From Hyphomicrobiaceae bacterium (GTDB lineage Bacteria > Pseudomonadota > Alphaproteobacteria > Rhizobiales > Hyphomicrobiaceae), in contig JAKFWF010000058.1 of the NCBI GenBank assembly GCA_021730785.1, positions 57,254-121,253 of the forward strand: DNA of 64,000 nucleotides, in the 5' to 3' direction. Positions 45,847 to 54,913 of this stretch are shown here, piece by piece (position 1 is the first letter of the stretch; the number at the start of each line of letters is the position of its first letter). The translations under genes were made by a program, and so were the position numbers. The notes beneath the pieces were generated by a model, which worked only from the letters and a program-made list of their open reading frames with translations, was not told the origin of the DNA and made no database searches.

Positions 45847-48815
45847 CCACCGCTTTCCGACTGCCAAAGGGCGGTCGCATAGACCGGACAAAACCGATCG
45901 TGGTGCGGTTCAATGGCCGCGAGGTGCCAGCTTTTCAGGGCGATACGGCGGCATCCGCCCTGCTCGCCAATGGCATCCACTTCGTTGGACGCTCGTTCAA
46001 GTATCATCGCCCGCGTGGCATCATGAGCCACGGTTCGGAGGAGCCGAACGCGCTGCTCGACGTCGATCGCGGCGGCAACCGCCGTGAGCCGAACAATCGC
46101 GCAACCGTCGTCGAGGCGTTCGATGGGCTCGCGCTGAAGAGCCAGAACCACTGGCCATCGCTCACCTTCGACGTCGGCGAGATCAATGATCGCCTGGGTG
46201 CGATTTTCGTCGCCGGCTTCTACTACAAAACCTTCATGTGGCCCCCGAAATTCTGGACCTCGGTGTACGAGCCGATCATCCGGCGTGCGGCGGGCCTTGG
46301 CCAGGCGCCGACCGCACCTGATCCCGATCGCTATGCCCAGCGTCATGCGCACGCCGAAGTCCTCGTCGTCGGCGCCGGCCCGGCTGGCATCGCAGCCGCA
46401 CTGGTGGCGTCCGAGGACCCAAACAAGCGCGTCATCCTGTGTGACGAACAGGCCGAGCCCGGCGGCGCGCTGCTGCACGACGTGACCAGCGAGATCGACG
46501 GCGTGCCGACAAGCGCCTGGGTGAAGGCCGCGATCGAAACCCTCGATGCCCGCGAGAACGTCACGATTTTGCCGCGTACCACCGCGTTCGGCTATTTCAA
46601 TCACAACCACGTGGCACTGGCCGAGCGCATCACCGACCATTTGCGAGTGCCACTCACCGGCCTGCCGCGCGAACGCCTTTGGCAGGTGCGCGCGGGCCGC
46701 GTGATCCTCGCGACGGGTGCGCACGAGCGGCCGCTGGTGTTCGCCGACAACGACCGGCCTGGCATCATGCTCGCTGAATCGCTTCGGTGCTTCGTCAATC
46801 GCTATGCGGTGCTGCCCGGCCGGCAGATCGTGATCGCGACCACGGGCGCATCGGCTTATCGCGCCGCCATCGATCTCAAGGCAGCAGGCGCCAGCGTCAC
46901 GGTCGTCGACCTGCGGCTCGAGGGCGACTGCGGGACCGAACTTGTGGCCGCGGTCCATGCCGGCGTCGAAGTTCTGACGAACCACACGGTGATCGGCAGC
47001 CACGGCCGGCAGCGGGTCACAGGCCTGATCGTCGCCAAGCTCGATGGCAATGGAGCGGTCGGTGCGCCCCGCGTTCTCGCCTGCGACTGCGCCGGCATGT
47101 CGGGCGGCTGGACGCCTGCCGTGCATCTGTTCTCCCAGTCGCGCGGGAAACTGCGCTTCGATTCAGGCCTCGACGCGTTCGTGCCGGGCGCCTCGGTACA
47201 GGCAGAAACATCGGCTGGCAGTTGCCGCGGGGTCTACGATCTTGCTGCCACCATCGCGGACGGCGCCAAGGCTGCCGGCGGATCGCGCGCCGTCGCCGCG
47301 TCGCCCACCTACACCAGCTTCCAGCCGGCTCGCATCATGCCGGCGCCGCCCGGGCAGAAGCCCGTGAAGGCATTCGTCGACTTCCAGAACGACGTGACGG
47401 CCAAGGACATCAAGCTTGCGGTTGCCGAGGGCTTCACGTCGATCGAGCACGTGAAGCGCTACACCACGACCGGCATGGCAACCGACCAGGGCAAGACCAG
47501 CAACATGAACGCGCTGGGTCTCCTCGCCGGCCAGCTTGCAACCGAGATCCCAGCCGTCGGCACCACGACGTTCCGTCTGCCCTACACGCCGGTGACCTTC
47601 GGCACATTCGCCGGGCCGAACCGTGGCGACCTGTTCGATCCCGCCCGCGTCACACCGATCCACGACTGGGCGGTCGCGAATGGCGCCAAGTTCGAGGATG
47701 TGGGACTGTGGAAGCGCGCCTGGTACTTCCCGGCCAGGGACGAGACCATGCACCAGGCGGTCGCACGCGAGACCAAGGCGGTGCGCACCAGTGCCGGCAT
47801 TTTCGATGCCTCGACGCTCGGCAAGATCGAGGTGACGGGTGCCGATGCAGCCGAGTTCATGAACCGCATCTATACCAATGCCTGGACGAAGCTTGAAGTT
47901 GGCCGCTGCCGCTATGGCCTGATGTTGAAAGAAGACGGCTATGTGTTCGACGATGGCGTTGCCGCCCGCCTGTCGCCCACCCTGTTCCACGTCACGACGA
48001 CGACCGGTGGCGCGCCGCGCGTGCTCGCCCACATGGAGGATTTTCTCCAGACCGAGTGGCCTGACCTGAAGGTGTTCCTCACCTCGATCACCGAGCAATG
48101 GGCAGTCATCGCCGTGCAGGGTCGCCGGGCACGCGAAATGATTGCCCCGCTGATCGAAGATATCGCCCTCGACGACGCTGCCTTCCCGCACATGGCCGTG
48201 CGCACCGGACACATCGCCGGCGTGCCGTGCCGGCTGTTCCGCGTGTCGTTCACGGGTGAACTGGGCTTCGAGATCAACGTGCCGGCCGACTACGGGCAGG
48301 CGGTCTGGGAGGCGGTCTACGAAAGCGGCCGGCGCTTCGACGTCACGCCCTATGGCACCGAAGCGATGCACGTGCTGCGTGCCGAGAAGGGCTACATCAT
48401 CGTTGGCCAGGAGACCGACGGCACGGTCACTCCAGATGATCTGGGCTTGAGTGGTCTCGTTGGCAAGGCGAAGCGCGATTTCGTCGGCAAGCGCTCGCTC
48501 GTGCGACCGGACGTCGTGGCGACAGGCCGCAAGCAACTGGTTGGACTGCGTACCGGTGATCTCTCGCTCATCCTCGACGAAGGCGCGCAGATCGTCGCCG
48601 ATCCGAACCAGACTGTGCCGATGAAGATGATCGGCCACGTCACGTCGAGCTATATGAGCGCCAACATCGGCCGTTCAATTGCACTCGCGCTCGTGGTGGA
48701 CGGCCGCCGCCGCATGAACGAACGGCTGCACGTGACGACGCCAAACGGCTTTGCCCAGGCGACCGTGGTCGAGCCGGTGTTTCTCGATCCCGAAGGAGTG
48801 CGGCTGCATGCTTGA
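45843..48815 (+). CDS. soxA: Sarcosine oxidase, alpha subunit
   Basis: 990 residues. N-terminal ferredoxin-like domain (RFNGREVPAFQGDTAASALL), NAD-binding Rossmann fold (AEVLVVGAGPAGIAAALVA near 172-190), and a C-terminal glycine-cleavage T-like half (from about 600) that passes the methyl group to tetrahydrofolate. Landmarks FTGELGFEINVPADYG and GYIIVGQETDG are as in GcvT-type domains. Product is 5,10-methylene-tetrahydrofolate. Overlaps both neighbours. Confidence 0.95.
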   Translation: MTTAFRLPKGGRIDRTKPIVVRFNGREVPAFQGDTAASALLANGIHFVGRSFKYHRPRGIMSHGSEEPNALLDVDRGGNRREPNNRATVVEAFDGLALKSQNHWPSLTFDVGEINDRLGAIFVAGFYYKTFMWPPKFWTSVYEPIIRRAAGLGQAPTAPDPDRYAQRHAHAEVLVVGAGPAGIAAALVASEDPNKRVILCDEQAEPGGALLHDVTSEIDGVPTSAWVKAAIETLDARENVTILPRTTAFGYFNHNHVALAERITDHLRVPLTGLPRERLWQVRAGRVILATGAHERPLVFADNDRPGIMLAESLRCFVNRYAVLPGRQIVIATTGASAYRAAIDLKAAGASVTVVDLRLEGDCGTELVAAVHAGVEVLTNHTVIGSHGRQRVTGLIVAKLDGNGAVGAPRVLACDCAGMSGGWTPAVHLFSQSRGKLRFDSGLDAFVPGASVQAETSAGSCRGVYDLAATIADGAKAAGGSRAVAASPTYTSFQPARIMPAPPGQKPVKAFVDFQNDVTAKDIKLAVAEGFTSIEHVKRYTTTGMATDQGKTSNMNALGLLAGQLATEIPAVGTTTFRLPYTPVTFGTFAGPNRGDLFDPARVTPIHDWAVANGAKFEDVGLWKRAWYFPARDETMHQAVARETKAVRTSAGIFDASTLGKIEVTGADAAEFMNRIYTNAWTKLEVGRCRYGLMLKEDGYVFDDGVAARLSPTLFHVTTTTGGAPRVLAHMEDFLQTEWPDLKVFLTSITEQWAVIAVQGRRAREMIAPLIEDIALDDAAFPHMAVRTGHIAGVPCRLFRVSFTGELGFEINVPADYGQAVWEAVYESGRRFDVTPYGTEAMHVLRAEKGYIIVGQETDGTVTPDDLGLSGLVGKAKRDFVGKRSLVRPDVVATGRKQLVGLRTGDLSLILDEGAQIVADPNQTVPMKMIGHVTSSYMSANIGRSIALALVVDGRRRMNERLHVTTPNGFAQATVVEPVFLDPEGVRLHA

Positions 48816-49419
48816 AAATCGTTCGATCATGCGGCGCGAGGGCATTCTCGACCAGGTTGCAATGCCGGCCGAACCGTCGTCCGTTGCCCTGCGCACCTTG
48901 CCGCCTGAAGCCCGTTTTGTCTTGCGGCTCGGGGCGGGCGACGCGACCCGCAACGGCAGCATCGCGGGCCTCAGCCTCGCGCTGCCGATCAATCGCTTCG
49001 GCGCCGATGCATCACGTCTCGCTACCCGGCTCGGTCCGGACGAATGGCTGCTGATCGGCCCTGACGCCGATGCCGAAACGATGCACGCAGACGCGGCGCG
49101 GGCGCTGGCCGGCACTCATCATGCGCTGGTTGATATCAGCCACCGCAATGTCGGCATGGAGCTATCGGGACGTGCAGCAGCAGTCATCCTGAATGCCGGT
49201 TGCCCACTCGATCTCGGCGATCGCCAATTCCCACCCGGCAGCGCCACCCGGACCCTGCTTGGCAAGGCCGAGGTCGTGCTGTTCCGTCTTGCTGATGTTC
49301 CCGACCGGCTGGGCGTCGCCGTGCCACACTACCGCATCGAATGCTGGCGCTCGTTCGCCCGCTATGTGCACGGCTATTTGGCCGGGGCCGCGGCAGAGTA
49401 TGCAGCCGTCAGAAATTAG
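48808..49419 (+). CDS. soxG: Sarcosine oxidase, gamma subunit
   Basis: 203 residues. Weakly conserved T-protein-like fold with GPDEWLLIGPDAD, ALVDISHRNVGMELSG and the C-terminal ECWRSFARYVHGYL. Starts eight bases before the soxA stop with GAAGGAG upstream. Last gene of soxBDAG. Confidence 0.92.
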   Translation: MLENRSIMRREGILDQVAMPAEPSSVALRTLPPEARFVLRLGAGDATRNGSIAGLSLALPINRFGADASRLATRLGPDEWLLIGPDADAETMHADAARALAGTHHALVDISHRNVGMELSGRAAAVILNAGCPLDLGDRQFPPGSATRTLLGKAEVVLFRLADVPDRLGVAVPHYRIECWRSFARYVHGYLAGAAAEYAAVRN

Positions 49420-49450
49420 TTCGACTTTGCATAAACGTTCAGCCGTGGAC

Positions 49451-49478
49451 TTGGTAATTCGTATACTGATATTATGCT
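49451..49478 (+). promoter_or_regulatory. Possible promoter with flanking dyad before the TPR gene
   Basis: TTGGTA (49451-49456), 16 bases, TATGCT (49473-49478). GGTAATT (49453-49459) and AATTACC (49482-49488) are exact inverted arms around it. The region is markedly AT-rich compared with its surroundings. Confidence 0.4.
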
Positions 49479-49521
49479 AATAATTACCGCAGCGTTGCAT
49501 TGACGCTGTGGATCTTGCCTT

Positions 49522-51108
49522 ATGACGATTGACTTCGCACTCGACTGGATCCGGCGGAAGGTTGCACCGGATGAACCGCGCGGGTCAGACACTGCCGTGA
49601 TCGCACGGGCTGCTTCGGTGATGGGCGATCCCATCGATGCGCAACTCCTTGCCAGCATCCTCGACATGGACCTGCGCCAGCTCCTGCCCTGTCTCGACAT
49701 GGGCGTCGCCGCAGAACTTCTGCACGCGCCCAGATCCGGCGCTGCGGGCACGTATCAAGTGGCCGATGCCGAGGCTTTGGCGGCAGCCCACCACGACATG
49801 CCGTTCGCGACGCGCGCAGCGCTGCACCAGCGCGCAGCCGAATATCTAAAATCGGCGTCCGTGCCATCCACGAGTGATCAGGCCGCCCGGATCGCCACGC
49901 ACCACGTGGCGGCAGCGATGTGGGACCAAGCGTTCCAGTCCTGGCTGCTTGCGACCGAACGCGCCATCGAAGAGGCGCAAGGCGTGCTCGCAGTGGCGCA
50001 CTTGGAGCGTGCGCTGGCGATCTGCCGCACGCATCCAGGCGCCATTTCCCGGTTGTCGGAACTTTCCGCATTGAGTCTGCTGGGACCGTTGGTGGCGCAA
50101 TTGAACGGCAGCGGTGCCGACGCGGTAATCGGTGTCTATGCCCGATGCCTCGAGATTACTGACGAATTGCCGGACGTGGATCAGTCCGCCCATTTCGATA
50201 TATTGTGGGGACTTAACGCCAGCATTCTGGTGCATGGCCGCATCGAGACCGCGCGCGAGATGGGGGCACGTCTCCTGTCCTCGGCGCGTGGCGCGGAGGA
50301 CGTGACCAAGATCCTTCTGGCGACCCGGTTGCAGGGCCTCGGCAGTCTGCTCGCAGGTGAAATCGGTCAAGCCATCGGCAACTTCAACACCGTGGAGCAG
50401 CTCTATGATGCCAAGCATCACGCGCCGCTGCGGTTCCGCTATGCGTCCGATCAGGCAGCCGTTGCGTTCGCTCACAAGGCGTGGGCCCAGGCCATCGCCG
50501 GCGAGTTCGACGCCTCCGAGCGCACCAGTGAGGCCGCGCTCGATCTCGCGCGGCTGTTGCGCCATGCCCATACCAGCGCCCATGTGACGTGTGTGCTTGC
50601 GGCGCGTGCGCAAACCCTGCGAATGCGTGATCGAGCGGCGCCACTGGCGTTCGCCGGCCTGACGCTTGCCCGCCAGTTCGGCTTTGCCTACTGGGAGGCC
50701 TGGGCCGAGATCGTGCTGGGGTGGCATGACGGCGAGGGCGATCCGGACGCCGGGATCGCGCGCATTGCAACCGCCATTGCGGCCTATCGGCGCACAGGGG
50801 CAGGACAGGCCCTGCCCTTTGCGCAATTGCTGGTTGCTGGCCTCCATCACGCCGCCGGTGACCGCACCGCAGCCGTGCAGGCGTCCAACGCCGCGCTCGA
50901 TTATTCCGAGGCGTTCGGCATTCGTCTGTTCCAGTCCGAGATCCTGCGCACGAAGGCACAGGCGGTGGCACGATCCCGCGAGCGGTCGGCCCTGCTGGAA
51001 GCCGCGATTGCGACGGCGCGTCGGCAAGGGGCCCGGCTGTTCGAGGTACGGGCCAGCCTGGTGCTGCAAGGTAAGGACAATGCAGCATCGATCGCGCTTG
51101 CCGGCTGA
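49522..51108 (+). CDS. Orphan TPR regulator-like protein
   Basis: 528 residues, helical, mostly degenerate TPR-like repeats. The N-terminal 110 residues (VIARAASVMGDPIDAQLLAS and on to a helix RAALHQRAAEYL) look like the winged-helix end of AAA regulators found in adenylate-cyclase/ATPase or MalT-like proteins, and the rest like their TPR tail. The cyclase or DNA-binding and P-loop parts that normally precede are absent. It may be a stand-alone scaffold or a remnant; the frame is open throughout and has its own AT-rich promoter-like region. Function not assigned. Confidence 0.65.
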   Translation: MTIDFALDWIRRKVAPDEPRGSDTAVIARAASVMGDPIDAQLLASILDMDLRQLLPCLDMGVAAELLHAPRSGAAGTYQVADAEALAAAHHDMPFATRAALHQRAAEYLKSASVPSTSDQAARIATHHVAAAMWDQAFQSWLLATERAIEEAQGVLAVAHLERALAICRTHPGAISRLSELSALSLLGPLVAQLNGSGADAVIGVYARCLEITDELPDVDQSAHFDILWGLNASILVHGRIETAREMGARLLSSARGAEDVTKILLATRLQGLGSLLAGEIGQAIGNFNTVEQLYDAKHHAPLRFRYASDQAAVAFAHKAWAQAIAGEFDASERTSEAALDLARLLRHAHTSAHVTCVLAARAQTLRMRDRAAPLAFAGLTLARQFGFAYWEAWAEIVLGWHDGEGDPDAGIARIATAIAAYRRTGAGQALPFAQLLVAGLHHAAGDRTAAVQASNAALDYSEAFGIRLFQSEILRTKAQAVARSRERSALLEAAIATARRQGARLFEVRASLVLQGKDNAASIALAG

Positions 51109-51574
51109 TTCGGCGGCCCTGGTGCGGCACTCGGCCAATTGCGCAGCGTTTGCGGTCTAGACTTTGGTCATGCACAGGCTGTGCGATGGTGGTAGAATGG
51201 AGGCAGCGATGGCGGGCGAGAGCAGCAGGCCGGCGTACGGATATCGAAAAAATCATTTTGTTAAAACAACTTATGAGCACGGATGCAGCAACTTTGCGCA
51301 TGTGCTCAAGCGACGTACTTCTGCCGGAAGTTGCGGCAATACTCAACGGCTCGCAGTTTTGTCATCGGCAGGGTCACGCGCGCCACGGTGATCGGTGCAA
51401 AAGGGATTATGCTAGACTGACGATGAACCGCGAGATGAGGCGCGAAAATGAGTGCAGCTGGCCGATGGTCAACATCTGATGGAGTTCAACTGATCAGGTA
51501 GGCCGACTGAATGAAAGCTAAGGCCGGGGAGGGTCCGGCCGGTGTGGAACAACGATCAAGCGACGAGGCCGAAT
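51109..51574. other. Leader region of prkA
   Basis: 466 bases without a convincing gene. It has an AT-rich patch near 51247-51275 and a GGCCGG/CCGGCC hairpin close to 51522-51540 before prkA. Short open frames present here have no recognisable sequence. Confidence 0.45.
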
Positions 51575-53521
51575 ATGACGTCACAAGACGAGATCTTCGA
51601 GGTCTTCACGCGTAGCTACGATCGGCAGAAGCAGACCGAGTTCTCGCTGAAGCAATACCTGGAGAACTGCCGGACCGACCCCCTGATCTACGCCAGCGCT
51701 GCCGAACGCATGATGGCGGCGATCGGGGAGCCCGATTTCATCGACAGCTCCAAGGATCCGCGAATCGGCCGCATCTTCCTCAACCGCACCGTGAAAGTTT
51801 ATCCAGCCTTCAAGGATTTCTACGGCCTGGAAGAGACGATCGAGCGCATTGTCGGCTTCTTCCGGCACGCAGCCCAAGGGCTCGAGGAGCGCAAGCAGAT
51901 CCTCTATCTCCTGGGTCCCGTCGGTGGCGGCAAGTCTTCGCTCGCCGAACGTCTGAAGGAGCTGATGGAGCTAAAGCCGGTCTATGTGCTCAAGGCCGGT
52001 GACGAAACCAGTCCGATCTTCGAAAGCCCGCTCGGCCTGTTCGATCCGGCCCAGATGGGTGCGGCACTCGAGGAAAAGTACGGTATTCCGCGGCGCAAGC
52101 TCACCGGCCGCATGAGCCCCTGGGCGGTGAAGCGCCTGGACGAATTCGGCGGCGACATCTCGAAGTTCTCGGTTGTCCGCCTCAACCCCTCGCGCCTGCG
52201 CCAGCTGTGCGTCGCCAAGACCGAGCCTGGCGATGACAACAACCAGGACATCTCGGCGCTGGTCGGCAAGGTCGACATCCGCAAGCTCGAGTTCCACGGC
52301 CAGAGCGATGCCGACGCCTACTCCTATTCGGGCGGCCTCAACCGCACGACGCAGGGCATGCTCGAGTTCGTCGAGATGTTCAAGGCGCCGATCAAGATGC
52401 TGCACCCGTTGCTCACCGCGACGCAGGACGGCACCTATGTCGGCACCGAGAACGTGGGCGCGCTGCCCTACCAGGGCGTGATCATCGCCCACTCGAACGA
52501 GAGCGAGTGGCAGAGCTTCCGCTCCAACAAGAACAACGAGGCATTCCTCGACCGCATCTGCGTCGTCCAGGTGCCGTACTGCCTGCGCGTGTCGGAGGAG
52601 CAGAAGATCTACGAAAAGCTGCTCGCAACCTCGGAAGTTTCGAAGGCGCCGTGTGCACCCGCCACCCTGCAGATGCTCGCTCAGTTCTCGGTATTGACCC
52701 GCATCAAGGAGCACGAGAATTCCTCGCTGTTCTCCAAGATGCGCGTCTATGACGGCGAGACGCTCAAGGACACCGATCCGCACGCCAAGACGATCCAGGA
52801 GTATCGCGATGCCGGCGGCATCAACGAGGGCATGGACGGCACGTCGACGCGCTTTGCCTACAAGGTGCTGTCGGAAACCTTCAACTTCGACACGCACGAA
52901 GTGGCGGCCGATCCCGTCCACCTGATGTTTGTGCTCGAGCAATCGGTGCGGCGCGAGCAACTGCCCGAGGATCGGGAGGACCGCTACCTCGAGTTCATCA
53001 AGGAGGAACTGGCGCCGCGCTATGCCGAGTTCATCGGCAACGAGGTGCAGAAGGCCTACCTCGAGAGCTACTCGGAGTTCGGCCAGAACCTGTTCGATCG
53101 CTATGTGTCCTACGCGGATGCGTGGATCGAAGACCAGGACTTCAAGGACCCCGACACCGGCAACCTGATGAACCGCCAGGTGCTCGACCAGGAGCTGTCC
53201 AAGATCGAGAAGCCCGCCGGCATCGCCAATCCAAAAGACTTCCGCTACGAGGTCGTCAAGTTCTCGCTCAGGGCGCGGGCCCGCAACAGCGGCAAGAATC
53301 CAAGTTGGACGTCCTACGAAAAGATCCGCGAAGTGATCGAGAAGCGGATGTTCAGCCAGGTCGAGGATCTGCTGCCCGTGATCTCGTTCGGCGCCAAGAA
53401 GGACGGTGAGACCGAGAAGAAGCACGAGGAGTTCGTGACCCGCATGGTCAGCCGCGGCTACACACCGCGCCAGGTGCGCCGCCTGGTGGAATGGTACATG
53501 CGCGTGAAGAAAGCGGGATGA
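51575..53521 (+). CDS. prkA: PrkA-family serine protein kinase
   Basis: 648 residues. AAA-type P-loop LLGPVGGGKSSLAERLKELM near 117-136, then the PrkA-specific SPWAVKRLDEFGGDISKF, and a kinase-like C-terminal region. YeaG/PrkA proteins respond to stress and nitrogen or carbon starvation; some act as AAA proteases rather than kinases. First gene of the conserved prkA-yeaH-spoVR operon. ATG at 51575 (MTSQDEIFEVF) has GAGG eight bases upstream. Confidence 0.95.
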   Translation: MTSQDEIFEVFTRSYDRQKQTEFSLKQYLENCRTDPLIYASAAERMMAAIGEPDFIDSSKDPRIGRIFLNRTVKVYPAFKDFYGLEETIERIVGFFRHAAQGLEERKQILYLLGPVGGGKSSLAERLKELMELKPVYVLKAGDETSPIFESPLGLFDPAQMGAALEEKYGIPRRKLTGRMSPWAVKRLDEFGGDISKFSVVRLNPSRLRQLCVAKTEPGDDNNQDISALVGKVDIRKLEFHGQSDADAYSYSGGLNRTTQGMLEFVEMFKAPIKMLHPLLTATQDGTYVGTENVGALPYQGVIIAHSNESEWQSFRSNKNNEAFLDRICVVQVPYCLRVSEEQKIYEKLLATSEVSKAPCAPATLQMLAQFSVLTRIKEHENSSLFSKMRVYDGETLKDTDPHAKTIQEYRDAGGINEGMDGTSTRFAYKVLSETFNFDTHEVAADPVHLMFVLEQSVRREQLPEDREDRYLEFIKEELAPRYAEFIGNEVQKAYLESYSEFGQNLFDRYVSYADAWIEDQDFKDPDTGNLMNRQVLDQELSKIEKPAGIANPKDFRYEVVKFSLRARARNSGKNPSWTSYEKIREVIEKRMFSQVEDLLPVISFGAKKDGETEKKHEEFVTRMVSRGYTPRQVRRLVEWYMRVKKAG

Positions 53522-53524
53522 TGG

Positions 53525-53605
53525 TGGGGGAGTAGGGAGTGGGGAGTCAGGGAGTCGTTTCCCTCACCCGCGCCCTATTCCCAACTCCCTATTCCCTATT
53601 CCCTG
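53525..53605. repeat. AGTAGGG-type repeats flanking the yeaH leader
   Basis: G-rich GGGGAGTAGGGAGTGGGGAG followed after 20 bases by C-rich CCCTATTCCC units (three near 53573-53604). The two halves are roughly complementary. The same units occur at 5722-5738. Confidence 0.6.
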
Positions 53606-53617
53606 CGCGGAGCGCCA

Positions 53618-54913
53618 ATGGACATCGTCGACCGTCGCCTGAACCCAAAGGCCAAGAGCCTCGGCAACCGCCAGCGCTTCCTGCGCCGGGCCAAGGGCGA
53701 GATTCGCGACGCGGTGCGGGACGCGATCAAAAAGCGCAAAATCGCCGAAGTTGGCGGCGGCGAGAACGTTCGCATTCGCTCGAAGAGCCTGCGCGAACCG
53801 CAGTTCGGTCTAGGGCACGGCACCGGCCAGCGTGATTTCGTGCTGCCGGGCAATCGTAAGTATTCGGTCGGCGACGTCATTCGCAAGCCTGATGGCGGTG
53901 GCGGCGGTTCGGGCTCCAAGGGCTCACCCGATGGCTCCGGCGAAGACGATTTCGTATTCAACCTGAGCCGCGACGAGTTCCTCGACATCTTTTTCGAGGA
54001 CCTTAAGTTGCCCAACCTCGTCAAGGCCAAGCTCAAGGACATGCGCTCGCCGCAACCGGTGCGAGCCGGGCACACGAGCGACGGCTCCCCGGCCCGCCTC
54101 AACCAGATGCGCACCATGCGCAACAGCATGGCGCGGCGCATTGCGCTGCACCGGCCGCGGATCAAGGAGCTGGAAGAGCTCGAAGCCGAGATCGCGCGGC
54201 TGGAAGCGCTCGATCCACGCGACGACGAGAAGATCTTGGGTCTCAAAACCAGGCTCGCCCGCCTCGCCTACCTGCGCAAGGTGGTGGCCTACATCGATCC
54301 CCTCGACCTCAGGTACAACCGCTTCGAAAAGCGGCCGCGGCCGAAGACCCAGGCCGTGATGTTCTGCCTGATGGACGTGTCGGCCTCCATGACCGAGCCG
54401 CTGAAAGACCTTGCCAAGCGGTTCTTCATGTTGCTCCACTTGTTCCTCACCCGCCACTATGCGGAGGTCGACGTGGTGTTCATCCGGCACACGACGGAAG
54501 CACAGGAGGTCGACGAGGAGACGTTTTTCAAGGCGACCGAGACCGGCGGCACCGTAATCTCGACGGCGCTGGTCGAGATGATGAAAATCGTGTCTGCCCG
54601 CTATTCGCCGGCCGATTGGAACATCTACGCGGCGCAGGCCTCGGACGGGCACAATTTCGATGACGACATGGAACATTGCCTGGAACTCCTGGACGGCGAT
54701 ATTCTGCCAGCCAGTCAGTATTTCGCCTACATCGAGGTCGGCCAGGACGACACGCCGCACGGCATGACGAGCGTCGCCTGGTCGGGCTACGAGGAAGTGG
54801 CCGAGCGCTGCGATCACTTCGCCATGCGCCGTGTGGCGTCGCCCGGCGACATCTATCCCGTGTTCCGCGAACTGTTCGCGGTCTCCGAAATGCGCGGTGA
54901 AGGAACCCGCTGA
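53618..54913 (+). CDS. YeaH/YhbH family protein (DUF444)
   Basis: 431 residues. MDIVDRRLNPKAKSLGNRQR starts the family signature; a Gly-rich linker near 88-103; and a C-terminal von Willebrand A-like domain with the metal site FCLMDVSASM. Usually encoded between prkA and spoVR, as here, and thought to work with the kinase. Stop and spoVR start overlap (TGATG). Confidence 0.93.
   Translation: MDIVDRRLNPKAKSLGNRQRFLRRAKGEIRDAVRDAIKKRKIAEVGGGENVRIRSKSLREPQFGLGHGTGQRDFVLPGNRKYSVGDVIRKPDGGGGGSGSKGSPDGSGEDDFVFNLSRDEFLDIFFEDLKLPNLVKAKLKDMRSPQPVRAGHTSDGSPARLNQMRTMRNSMARRIALHRPRIKELEELEAEIARLEALDPRDDEKILGLKTRLARLAYLRKVVAYIDPLDLRYNRFEKRPRPKTQAVMFCLMDVSASMTEPLKDLAKRFFMLLHLFLTRHYAEVDVVFIRHTTEAQEVDEETFFKATETGGTVISTALVEMMKIVSARYSPADWNIYAAQASDGHNFDDDMEHCLELLDGDILPASQYFAYIEVGQDDTPHGMTSVAWSGYEEVAERCDHFAMRRVASPGDIYPVFRELFAVSEMRGEGTR

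Noticed and set aside
44269..49419. Reading sarcosine oxidase soxBDAG as part of a sulfur-oxidation regulon with soxXYZA
   Set aside because: The shared gene names are coincidence; the proteins are unrelated and the clusters are 12 kb apart on opposite strands.
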